Shown here: positions 58,201-62,797 of the stretch, one piece after another
Numbering within the stretch: the first letter of the stretch is position 1
Layout of the letters: every line of letters begins with the position of its first letter
Notes under the pieces: generated by a model
Seen by the model: the letters and a program-made list of their open reading frames with translations, nothing else
Told to the model about the DNA's origin: nothing
Databases searched by the model: none
Translations under genes and position numbers: made by a program
Assembly: GCA_034509425.1 (NCBI GenBank)
Contig: JAVTVJ010000132.1
Coordinates: forward strand, 2,563,470 to 2,627,469
Direction of reading: 5' to 3'
Length of the DNA stretch: 64,000 nucleotides
From: Eopsaltria australis
Taxonomy: Eukaryota; Chordata; Aves; Passeriformes; Petroicidae

Positions 58201-58438
58201 CCCTCACTCCTGCCCCGCTGAGGAGCCCACCTGCCCCGCGGGATCCTCTCTGCTGCCCCGGGCGACCCTCACTCCTGTCACGGCGGGACCCTCACTCCCG
58301 TCACAGCGGGATCCTCTCTCCTATCACAGCGGGACCCTCACTCCTGCCCCGGGGGATACTCACTCCTGCCCGGGCCGGGGCGCCCCCGCTCCCCCTCGCT
58401 TCCTCTCCTGCTGCCGCCGCTGCCGCCGCAGCCTCACT
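13049..58438 (-). CDS. SH3YL1: SH3YL1, SYLF and SH3 domain-containing protein (whole spliced gene)
   Basis: Spliced minus-strand gene; coding pieces lie at 58438 (one base, proposed), 45029-44919, 43893-43780, 43282-43218, 40653-40541, 37420-37292, 36569-36425, 35757-35685, 34958-34902 and 13248-13049. All junctions are GT-AG and the phases join without a stop, giving 335 residues against about 342 in human. Order: basic, probably amphipathic N-terminal helix (about 3-23), SYLF (DUF500) domain to about residue 200, acidic then proline-rich linker (about 205-270), C-terminal SH3 domain (277-335) with ALYSF (281-285), W313-W314 and the P326/Y329 ligand-pocket residues. In mammals the SYLF domain binds phosphoinositides and the protein acts at the plasma membrane in dorsal ruffle formation with the 5-phosphatase SHIP2; that role is family knowledge. 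The gene lies head to head with ACP1. Identification is from remembered family sequence, and several long matching blocks make it very secure. Confidence 0.96.
17584..18056 (-). mobile_element. Solo LTR of an avian endogenous retrovirus (ERVL-like), minus strand
   Basis: Minus-strand reading has the layout of an LTR: ccacagggtccatgtggttg near the 5' end, a TATA-like catatataaa (17903-17912), then ggttggtggtgagcaatcgc, a T-rich polyadenylation region and, near the 3' end, ttatctcaacccatgagtcc and cccactgtgggggcagggag. These phrases recur in LTRs of songbird genomes as I remember them. No gag, pol or env coding is recognisable beside it. Edges are approximate. Confidence 0.65.
19041..19086 (+). 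repeat. Dispersed direct repeat, copy 1
   Basis: aatgaagggtagatctgtca followed by gggagtgcttttgggtctgt pairs with a similar 45-bp block 410 bp downstream. Flanks do not match. Confidence 0.6.
19451..19496 (+). repeat. Dispersed direct repeat, copy 2
   Basis: gatgaaagctggatctgtca followed by gggggtgctttaggttctgt is roughly 80 percent identical to the block at 19041. Possibly the relic of an unrecognised repeat element. Confidence 0.6.
23701..24080 (-). mobile_element. CR1 LINE fragment with reverse-transcriptase coding region
   Basis: Minus strand: about 40 bp of CR1 3' terminus (tcccttccaagccaagccat) fused to an internal ORF2 segment whose translation resembles the CR1 RT stretch around GKSCLTNL and ASVDKG. 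The sequence between these parts is missing, so the copy is internally deleted or composite. It lies in SH3YL1 intron 9. Confidence 0.8.
26030..26560 (+). pseudogene. Possible decayed retrocopy of an unrecognised protein-coding gene
   Basis: Plus-strand frames give a protein-like stretch rich in Pro and Gln: [13 protein letters not shown], then after an in-frame stop and frame change [13 protein letters not shown] and [18 protein letters not shown]. This composition is unlike chance AT-rich DNA and resembles low-complexity nuclear proteins, but I cannot name a parent. Stops and frameshifts mean it is not functional as seen. It lies in SH3YL1 intron 9, antisense to the gene. Confidence 0.3.
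27840..27867. repeat. Inverted repeat (11-bp arms, 6-nt loop)
   Basis: tttgactacct and its complement aggtagtcaaa flank tcttcg. Short and in intron 9; it may be chance. Confidence 0.85.
34291..34304. repeat. (TA)n microsatellite
   Basis: Short alternating ta tract in intron 9. Confidence 0.85.
34797..34838 (+). repeat. Exact 21-bp tandem duplication
   Basis: Two identical adjacent copies of atttttacgtatctttcaaa plus g. Identity suggests a recent slippage or duplication. It lies about 65 bp from SH3YL1 exon 9, in intron 9. Confidence 0.95.
34902..34958 (-). CDS. SH3YL1: SH3YL1 exon 9 (residues 251-270, linker)
   Basis: 57 bp with acceptor ctctttcag and donor gtaagtac. It encodes [19 protein letters not shown]; the KLYPxL core aligns with human KLYPGL just before the SH3 domain. 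It ends one base into the codon completed in the terminal exon, 21.7 kb away. Confidence 0.92.
35627..35651. repeat. (TTAA)-type simple repeat
   Basis: Repeated aattaatt words in intron 8, about 35 bp below the exon 8 donor. Confidence 0.85.
35685..35757 (-). CDS. SH3YL1: SH3YL1 exon 8 (residues 227-250, proline-rich linker)
   Basis: 73 bp with acceptor tactttag and donor gtaaaaat. It encodes a proline-rich stretch, [18 protein letters not shown], with several PxxP motifs. Arg237, Pro240 and Pro243 form an RxxPxxP pattern, the class I SH3-ligand consensus. Assignment rests on splice sites, phase (0 in, 1 out) and composition like the Pro-rich linker of mammalian SH3YL1, not on residue-by-residue identity. 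Confidence 0.88.
36425..36569 (-). CDS. SH3YL1: SH3YL1 exon 7 (residues 178-226, end of SYLF and acidic linker)
   Basis: 145 bp with acceptor tgtatcag and donor gtaaggga. It encodes [19 protein letters not shown], then [20 protein letters not shown] and a basic tail. This matches the C-terminal edge of the SYLF domain (FYxQDIRAxxIL) and the start of the linker. It ends in phase 0. The linker here is shorter and differs from the mammalian one, as expected for a less constrained part. Confidence 0.95.
37292..37420 (-). CDS. SH3YL1: SH3YL1 exon 6 (residues 135-177)
   Basis: 129 bp with acceptor ccttctag and donor gtaagctc. It encodes [18 protein letters not shown] followed by [20 protein letters not shown] and KETNR. 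The [12 protein letters not shown] block is the most conserved SYLF signature. The exon interior is open well upstream into intron 5, but the conserved block begins exactly at the acceptor. Confidence 0.97.
37530..38335 (+). mobile_element. Probable solo LTR of an avian endogenous retrovirus, plus strand
   Basis: Contains a TATA-like tatata near 38,060, then ccccgggaagaccagaagaa, a long pyrimidine-rich U5-like block (about 38,170-38,250), an ataaaa polyadenylation-like site near 38,261 and ggtctcacttgcatcttatt near the end. Layout and wording resemble avian ERV LTRs from memory. No internal retroviral coding is seen. The 5' edge is uncertain. It lies in SH3YL1 intron 5. Confidence 0.55.
38541..39655 (-). 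mobile_element. Old CR1 LINE copy
   Basis: About 1.1 kb of diverged CR1 on the minus strand. On the plus strand it shows the 3'-end block (cttcacaggatcacataa), then the blocks ending in aggtcattgataacatacca and the tgaggaactccaaag region. It is more diverged than the other copies and lies in SH3YL1 intron 5. Confidence 0.75.
39758..40045 (+). mobile_element. Old CR1 LINE fragment
   Basis: Plus-strand match to the CR1 C-terminal and 3' region: gaggtagctgggcttgataa, agcctgtagaagagaagg, gcaggttgcccagag and the ttcaagaccc block. It is strongly diverged and opposite in orientation to the CR1 copy just below it. Confidence 0.65.
40541..40653 (-). CDS. SH3YL1: SH3YL1 exon 5 (residues 98-134)
   Basis: 113 bp with acceptor ttttatag and donor gtgggtaa. 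It encodes [17 protein letters not shown] followed by [20 protein letters not shown], the second SYLF core block. The paired GGN turns and the GPLGR motif completed in exon 6 are diagnostic. It leaves two bases (AG) of an Arg codon for the next exon. Confidence 0.96.
40654..43217 (-). other. SH3YL1: SH3YL1 intron 4
   Basis: A 2.6 kb AT-rich intron with donor gtatgatt and acceptor ttttatag. Only short chance frames and a small gtgtgtgt tract near 41,120 are seen. Confidence 0.85.
43218..43282 (-). CDS. SH3YL1: SH3YL1 exon 4 (residues 76-97)
   Basis: 65 bp with acceptor cacaacag and donor gtatgatt. It encodes [19 protein letters not shown] and the following IE, the glycine-rich SYLF segment that is nearly invariant in the family. 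It ends in phase 0. Length and phase fit both neighbours exactly. Confidence 0.96.
43780..43893 (-). CDS. SH3YL1: SH3YL1 exon 3 (residues 38-75)
   Basis: 114 bp with acceptor tttcag and donor gtaagtgg. It encodes the first SYLF core block, [19 protein letters not shown] followed by [18 protein letters not shown]. The glycine-rich turn (GGSG) is a SYLF hallmark. The junction codon with exon 2 gives Pro where human has Ala, a tolerable substitution. One base carries over to exon 4. Confidence 0.96.
43894..44918 (-). other. SH3YL1: SH3YL1 intron 2
   Basis: A 1.0 kb intron from donor gtgagtaa to acceptor tttcag; no repeat or gene recognised. The other short introns are 3 (43283-43779), 6 (36570-37291), 7 (35758-36424) and 8 (34959-35684), likewise without recognisable content apart from a simple repeat in 8. 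Confidence 0.85.
44919..45029 (-). CDS. SH3YL1: SH3YL1 exon 2 (residues 1-37)
   Basis: 111 bp with acceptor ttttacag and donor gtgagtaa. It encodes the N-terminal segment [20 protein letters not shown] and on to KIIP. Residues 3-23 are rich in Lys and Ala and look like a basic amphipathic helix, the region known to contact phosphoinositides in this family. The exon starts with TG of the split ATG and ends with one base of codon 38. Confidence 0.95.
45300..45720 (-). mobile_element. Ancient CR1/L3-like LINE fragment
   Basis: The plus strand carries blocks such as ttcttagcctctcctcaggg, cactctaattgctcttctct and ataccactgcaag, which resemble the reverse complement of CR1/L3 3' coding regions. 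Divergence is high; family assignment is tentative. It is in SH3YL1 intron 1, just upstream of exon 2. Confidence 0.5.
46360..46440 (-). repeat. Possible ancient LINE (CR1/L3 type) remnant
   Basis: Contains the phrase ggtcagaccaaagatgcatc followed by tagtctcacatc, which resembles the widespread amniote repeat phrase usually read as ggtcagaccaaaggtccatc. Too short for a firm family call. Confidence 0.4.
48371..48488 (+). mobile_element. CR1 LINE 3' end fragment
   Basis: About 118 bp of CR1 3' terminus: agcaacctgctctagacaaa, ggggttggattagatgtcct, cccaaaccattctatgactg. Heavily 5'-truncated; it lies in SH3YL1 intron 1. Confidence 0.88.
53155..53175 (+). repeat. (TG)n microsatellite
   Basis: About eight gt repeats in SH3YL1 intron 1, preceded by a G/T-rich stretch. 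Confidence 0.9.
53379..54282 (-). mobile_element. CR1 LINE, 5'-truncated
   Basis: About 900 bp. On the plus strand it begins with the reverse-complemented 3' terminus (tagaatcactgaatgatttg, ttggaagggacc) and continues through the C-terminal ORF2 blocks to gtgtcatcagcaaacttgc. Frames are broken. It is relatively well conserved, so perhaps younger than the other intron copies. Confidence 0.92.
56723..56940 (-). mobile_element. CR1 LINE 3' end fragment
   Basis: The plus strand begins cagaatcattaggttggaaa, then the gatcatcaagtccaaccttc and accaccaccttgggcaacct-like blocks, all reverse-complemented CR1 3' sequence. It ends in diverged sequence near 56,940. Confidence 0.88.
57808..57960 (+). repeat. 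AT-rich low-complexity tract next to the CpG island
   Basis: A run built of taaata, ataaaa and tatata words with almost no G or C, ending at about 57,960 where the CpG island starts. No gene or recognisable element is seen in it. Confidence 0.8.
58196..58373 (+). repeat. Degenerate minisatellite, about 23-bp unit, in CpG island
   Basis: Six to seven imperfect copies of a unit like cgggaccctcactcctg followed by ccccg or tcacag. Units near 58284, 58307 and 58330 are spaced 23 bp, and earlier units are more diverged. It lies just downstream of the proposed SH3YL1 donor site, inside intron 1. Confidence 0.75.
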
Positions 58439-58520
58439 GGGCGGTGCCGGGGCGGCCCCGCCGAGCCGCGCACCTGCCGCAGGTGAGGCGGGCGGGGCCG
58501 AGGCGGTTGCGAAGCGCCCG
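58438..58520 (-). CDS. SH3YL1: SH3YL1 exon 1 (5' UTR plus the A of the start codon), proposed
   Basis: Exon 2 begins with TG immediately after its acceptor, followed by the conserved residues NNPIPSNLK that follow the initiator Met in vertebrate SH3YL1. The first exon must therefore end in A. In the CpG island, the minus strand has an A at 58438 followed directly by a good donor, gtgagg (58437 downward). I propose this as the exon 1/intron 1 junction. The upper limit given here is arbitrary because the transcription start cannot be read from sequence. Another first exon in the island remains possible. Confidence 0.45.
58490..58499 (+). promoter_or_regulatory. GC box (Sp1/KLF-type site)
   Basis: The sequence gggcggggcc lies between the two divergent first exons. 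It matches the Sp1 consensus. Position fits a core promoter element, but occupancy is inferred. Confidence 0.5.
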
Positions 58521-58711
58521 CTCCCCTTGCCGCCAGCGGCTCCACCGGCAGTGCCCGGTCCCGTCCCGTCCCTCCCTTCCCGCTGTCCCGGGCACGCGCC
58601 GCACTTCGCTCCTTTCCCCCCTCAAAACAGGCAAGTCCCAAAGCCGCCTATAACAGCCGGTGCCGTAAAGCGAGGCGCGGGCGGCGCGACAGCCGCGAGG
58701 TCCTCGGAGCG

Positions 58712-58722
58712 AAGATGGCGGC
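58712..58722 (+). promoter_or_regulatory. YY1-type motif overlapping the ACP1 start codon
   Basis: AAGATGGCGGC matches the YY1 consensus (AAnATGGCGGC) and includes the ATG. YY1 sites at the start codon or just inside transcripts are common in TATA-less vertebrate housekeeping genes and help position transcription. The motif is plainly visible; function is inferred. Confidence 0.6.
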
Positions 58723-58757
58723 GGGGGAGGTGAAGTCGGTGCTGTTCGTGTGCCTGG
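58715..58757 (+). CDS. ACP1: ACP1 exon 1, low-molecular-weight protein tyrosine phosphatase (partial)
   Basis: Starts at ATG (58715) and runs 43 nt to donor gtgagcgg at 58758, encoding MAAGEVKSVLFVCL plus one base of a Gly codon. KSVLFVCLG is the first beta strand and the start of the phosphate-binding loop (CX5R) of LMW-PTP; the catalytic Cys is residue 13 counting Met. The remainder of the loop (NICRS) would be in exon 2, which I did not find before 64,000. The splice position inside the P-loop Gly codon agrees with the known ACP1 gene structure. The cytosolic enzyme dephosphorylates tyrosine-phosphorylated proteins. The gene is driven from the CpG island shared with SH3YL1, and a YY1-type site overlaps its start codon. 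Confidence 0.93.
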
Positions 58758-59029
58758 GTGAGCGGGGCGAGGGACGGACGCTCCCGCTGCTCCCGCTCTG
58801 CACCCCCGTTCCTCGGCCCGGGCCAGCGGCGGCGTGGGGCGGGAGCGCGGTGAGGCGAGGGCCGGGGCCGGGGAGGTGCGGTAGGCCCGCCGCTGTGCCG
58901 CAGCCGTCCCGCCCTCGGACGGTTCCGCGGGTTTGCCTTGTCGGGGAGGGCAGGAGTATTAGCCAGAAAGGGAGGCAGAAAGCGGAATCCACCTGCGCCC
59001 TTTTTGTGAGAGGAACAACGGGGGAAGAG

Positions 59030-59208
59030 CTTAGCGTTGAGGGTGGCCAAGCACTGGAACAGTTGCCCACGGTGGTCGTGGAGACGTTCCAGACCCTCCT
59101 GGACGCGTTCCCGTGTAACGTGCTCTAGGTGACCATACTTCGACAGGGGAATTGGACCAGATAATGTCCAGAGGTCCCTTCCAGCCCTAATATTTCTGTG
59201 ATTCTGTG
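59030..59208 (+). mobile_element. CR1 LINE 3' end inside the CpG island edge, ACP1 intron 1
   Basis: Contains gggtggccaagcactggaac, the gacgttccagaccctcctgg block, ggtcccttccagccctaa and the tail tttctgtgattctgtg. It keeps more CpG than the other copies. It lies about 270 bp downstream of ACP1 exon 1. Confidence 0.9.
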
Positions 59209-60334
59209 AAATGAGTGGGAAATAGTGAAGGCAGTAAAATGCTGTGTTGACAAACGCGAAGGTTGTGTGTGGGGAAGCGCAACACCTAAATAGGCATAAA
59301 CCAGCTCTGACCGAAGGCTGCTGCTTGGGGGCAGCGCGGACAGGTGGCCTTGAACAGCTTTCTGAGATGGGTTGTGCAGCACTTGACTTCTGGAGCAGCG
59401 GGAGAGGAACGGGGAGGCTGCCCGCAGGTTTGCTGTTGGGAGCACCTGACACGGGAAAGGGAGAGAAAACCACGACAGAAAGCACTGAAGTTAATGTAAG
59501 AGCCAATGTAAAAAGAGGGGAAGAAGGGTAGGCCTTTAAGTAAGGAAAAGAACTTGGTGGAGGCTGATCTGTTACGATCTAGTCATGAAAGTCTTGATCT
59601 GGTATGAAAATGAGTGAAAAGAATAAGGCTTTTTTAAACAGCTACCAAAAGTGAAGAAATAGGAAATTTTCTTTTACTGATATTTTGTATGTTTAAGTGG
59701 TAAATCTTGTCATACAAAGTCCCAGAAAACAGAAGTGTAGATGGGATCAGAAATGACTTGAATGCTTTTCTGGAACTTAGGACAATCAATTACTGGTAAA
59801 CAAGATAATCACAACCAGGAAAGAGCTGACCTGGCTACCTAGATTACAGAGCCATGCCCCATTTTGGACATGCTTTCTCTAAACTCTTTCTTCAGGGCAT
59901 AACAAGCTGGGTGGCTCTGCTCTGATCTGGGATCATGTGAACATGATCTGCTTCCTAGCCCATACAATCTCACCTATGTGCTGTGAATCCCTGGTGTTTT
60001 GCCAAGTTTGTTGCAAAACCATTTGTTAGTGTTTGGGCTTTTCACCATCTGCTTTTTTGTTGTTGTAATAGGAGAAATGCAGATTAGCTGAATAGAAAAA
60101 TATGAGTTTAGTTTTGTGAAATATGTTCTGATGTTTACCATAGAGTAAAATCAACCCCTAATAATAATCCAGGGACAACATCCTTTAGGAAGGGATTATC
60201 AATTGCTGTGTGTTTAGAAGCTAGTGGTTTATACAAATGGTTTGGTATAAAAACATCTTAATTAATATGAATCCTCCCTCCCAAACGTGGTGTTCTGAAG
60301 ACAGTGGTAATCACCATCCCTGTGTGCTGAAGAC

Positions 60335-62797
60335 TGAGCCAGTTGGGAAGAAGACTGGCCTGGCTGAACAGGGAGCTCTGGCTGGAGCTGAAGGAAGAAA
60401 GGAGAGATTATGACCTTTGGAAGAAGGAGCAGCCAACTCAGGAGGGCTAAAGGATGTCATGAGGTTATATAGGGAGAAAAATCAGGAGGTCCAAAATCCA
60501 GCTAGAACTTAAATTGTTTACTGCCATAAAAGACAAAAGAAAATATTTCTATAAATACATCAGCAGGAAAAGAGGGCTAAGTAGAATCCTATCTTTATTG
60601 GATGCAAGAGGAAACAGTGACCAAGGATGAGGAAAAGGCCGAGGTGTTTAATGCCTTCTTTGCCTCAGTCTTGAACACTTAAGACCAGTTGGTCTCTGTG
60701 TACCAGCTCCCTGAGCTGGAAAACAAGGATGGGAGTAGTATCACAGATTCACTAAGGTTGGAAAAGACTTCCGAGATCATCAAGCCCAAGCTTTGACCAA
60801 ACACCAACCTGTCATCTAAACCATAGCACTAAGTGCCACACCCAGTTACTTCTTGAGCACTTCAGGGACAAGGACTCCCTTGTCCTCCTGGACAGCTCCT
60901 TTCAATTCTTAACCACCCTTTCACTGAAAAAAATTCCTCCTGATGTCCAACCTGAACCTCCCTGAGTGCAGTTTGAGTCCATTTCCTCTTCTTCTATTAT
61001 AAGTGGCCTGGGAAGAGAACCAACGCCCACCTGTCTGCAATCTCCTTTCAGGTATTGTAGAAAGCTATAAGGTCTCCCTGAGTCTCCTTTCCTCCAGGTT
61101 AAACAATCTCACCTCCCTCAGCTGCTTCTCACAGGGTCTGTGTTCCAGACCCTTCACCAGCCTTGCTGACCTTCTCTGGACACACTCCAGCACCTCAGTG
61201 TCTCGTAGTGAGGGGCCAGAACTGAATGTAAGATTCAAGGTGTGGCCTTCCCAGTACCAAGTACAGGGGACGATCACTGCTCTTGTCCTGCTGGCTACAC
61301 TATTGCTGATACAGGCCAGGATGTCACTGACCTGCTTGGCCACCTGGGCACACTGCTGTCTGCTGGCTGTCAACCAGCACCTCCAGGTCCTTTTCTGCCA
61401 GGCTGCTTTCCAGCCATGTTTCCTGCACTGAGGGAGCTGCTGGAAGTGCTCACTGAGCCACGTGCAATTATTTACCATCAGGCCTGGTCAGCTGGGGAGG
61501 TCCTAGTTGGCTGGAGGTTGGCAGATGTGACACTCATCTGCAAGAAGGTTTGAAAGAATGACCTGGGGAGCTGCAGGCCTGCCAGCCTGATGTTGGTGCC
61601 ACGGAAGGTCATGGAGCAGATCCTCATGAGTGCCATCATGTGGCACAGGACAACCAGGGCATCAGGCCCAGCCAGGATGGGTTTAGGAAAGGCAGGTCTT
61701 GCTTGAATGACCTGATCTTGTACGACCAGGTGACCTGCCTAGTGGATGAAAGAAAGAGGAATGTTGTCTACCTGGACTTCACTGTAACCTTTAACACCAT
61801 TTCCCACAGCATTCTCCTGAAAAAATGGGCTGCTTAGGGCTTGGATGGGTGCACTGTTTCCTGGGTAAAAAAATGGATGTGTGGGCCCAAAGTAGTAGTG
61901 AATGTATTTACACCCAGCTGACAACTGGTCATGAGTAGTGGTTCCCCAGTCCTGTTTAACATCTTAATCAGTAATCTGGACAAGGGGATTGAGGGCTACT
62001 GTAGTCAGTTCACAGACAACACCAAGTTGGGTGGGAGTGTTTATCTACTGGAGAGTAGAAAGGCTGTGCAGAGATACCTGGACATGCTGGGTCAAATCCA
62101 ACAACACAAGGTTCCACAAGACCAAGTGCTGGGTCTTGCCCTTGGGTCATAACAACCCCTTGCAGTGCTACAGGCTGGGGCAGAGTGGCTGGAAGGTGGC
62201 CAAAGGTGCTGGTTGACAGGAGCTGAACATGATCCAGTGTGTGCCAAGGTGGCCAAGAAGGCCAATGCCATCCTGGTGTGTATCAGCAATAGTGTGGCCA
62301 GCAGGACCAGGGCACTGATCGTTCCCCTGTACTTGGCACTGGTGAGGCTGCATCTCAAGTGCTGTGTCCAGTTCTGAGCCCCTCAGTCAAGAAGGACATT
62401 GAAGTTCTGGAGTGTGTCCAGAGAAGGACAGCAAAGCTGGTGAAGGGTTGGGAGCACAAGTCCAGTAAGGGGTGGCTATGGGAGCTGGGGTTGTTGGAGA
62501 GAAGGAGGTTCAGCAGAGACCTTGCCACTCTCTACAATACCTGAAAAAGAGACAAGATGAGAAGAAATGGCCCCAAGTTGCACCAGGGAAGGTTTAAATT
62601 GGGTATTAGGAAAAATTTCAGCACAAAAGGGTTGTCAAGTGTTGGCAGGGGATGCCCAGAGAAATAGTTGATGCCTCATAGATATTTAACAGACATGTAG
62701 ACATGGGTTAGTGGTGGACTTGGCCGTGCTGGGTTAGGAGTTGGGACTTGATCTTCAGGATCTTTTCCAACCTAAACTATACTGTCACTTTGTGAAA
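60335..62797 (+). mobile_element. CR1 LINE, long copy, interrupted by a second CR1
   Basis: Two plus-strand parts, about 60,335-60,737 and 61,425-62,797, read as ORF2 in order. Before the break it encodes the segment upstream of RT; after it come the RT region (GFRKGRSCLNDLILYDQVT-like and VVYLDFTVTFNT) and the 3' UTR with cttttccaacctaaac. The RT catalytic stretch is decayed and stops and frameshifts occur throughout. A minus-strand CR1 is inserted between the two parts. It is in ACP1 intron 1. Confidence 0.92.
60738..61424 (-). mobile_element. CR1 LINE inserted into an older CR1
   Basis: The plus strand starts with the reverse-complemented 3' end (tatcacagattcactaaggt then tggaaaag) and extends about 690 bp through the ORF2 C-terminal blocks to about the tttctgccaggctgctttcc block. 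It is flanked on both sides by a plus-strand CR1, so it inserted later. No target-site duplication is obvious. Confidence 0.9.

Larger units (their letters stand above)
45030..58437 (-). other. SH3YL1: SH3YL1 intron 1 (about 13.4 kb)
   Basis: Runs from the proposed donor in the CpG island to exon 2. It contains several CR1 pieces (45.3, 48.4, 53.4, 56.7 kb), an ancient LINE remnant (46.4 kb), a TG microsatellite, an AT-rich tract and the minisatellite. Stretches such as 46.5-48.3, 48.5-53.3, 54.3-56.7 and 57.0-57.8 kb show only chance frames. The upper limit depends on the proposed first exon. Confidence 0.6.
57965..59130. promoter_or_regulatory. CpG island and presumed bidirectional SH3YL1/ACP1 promoter
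   Basis: GC-rich sequence dense in CpG begins sharply at about 57,965 and fades by about 59,130, in a window otherwise AT-rich. It contains the ACP1 first exon (58715-58757, plus strand) and the best candidate first exon of SH3YL1 (ending 58438, minus strand). Only about 280 bp separate these. No TATA box is evident near either start, in keeping with a CpG-island housekeeping promoter. Confidence 0.85.

Noticed and set aside
57965..58486. Open frame of 173 codons on the plus strand in the CpG island
   Set aside because: It runs through the minisatellite and GC-rich island, where stop codons are rare by composition. Its translation is low-complexity Pro/Ala/Ser/Arg with repeat-derived TPVTAG-like units and no domain.
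58622..59506. Open frame of 294 codons on the minus strand
   Set aside because: It lies antisense over ACP1 exon 1 and through a CR1 copy, in GC-rich DNA. No domain is visible, and the composition explains its length.
61003..61553. Frames of 100-142 codons on both strands near 61 kb
   Set aside because: They fall inside the nested CR1 copies and translate decayed ORF2 or its antisense.
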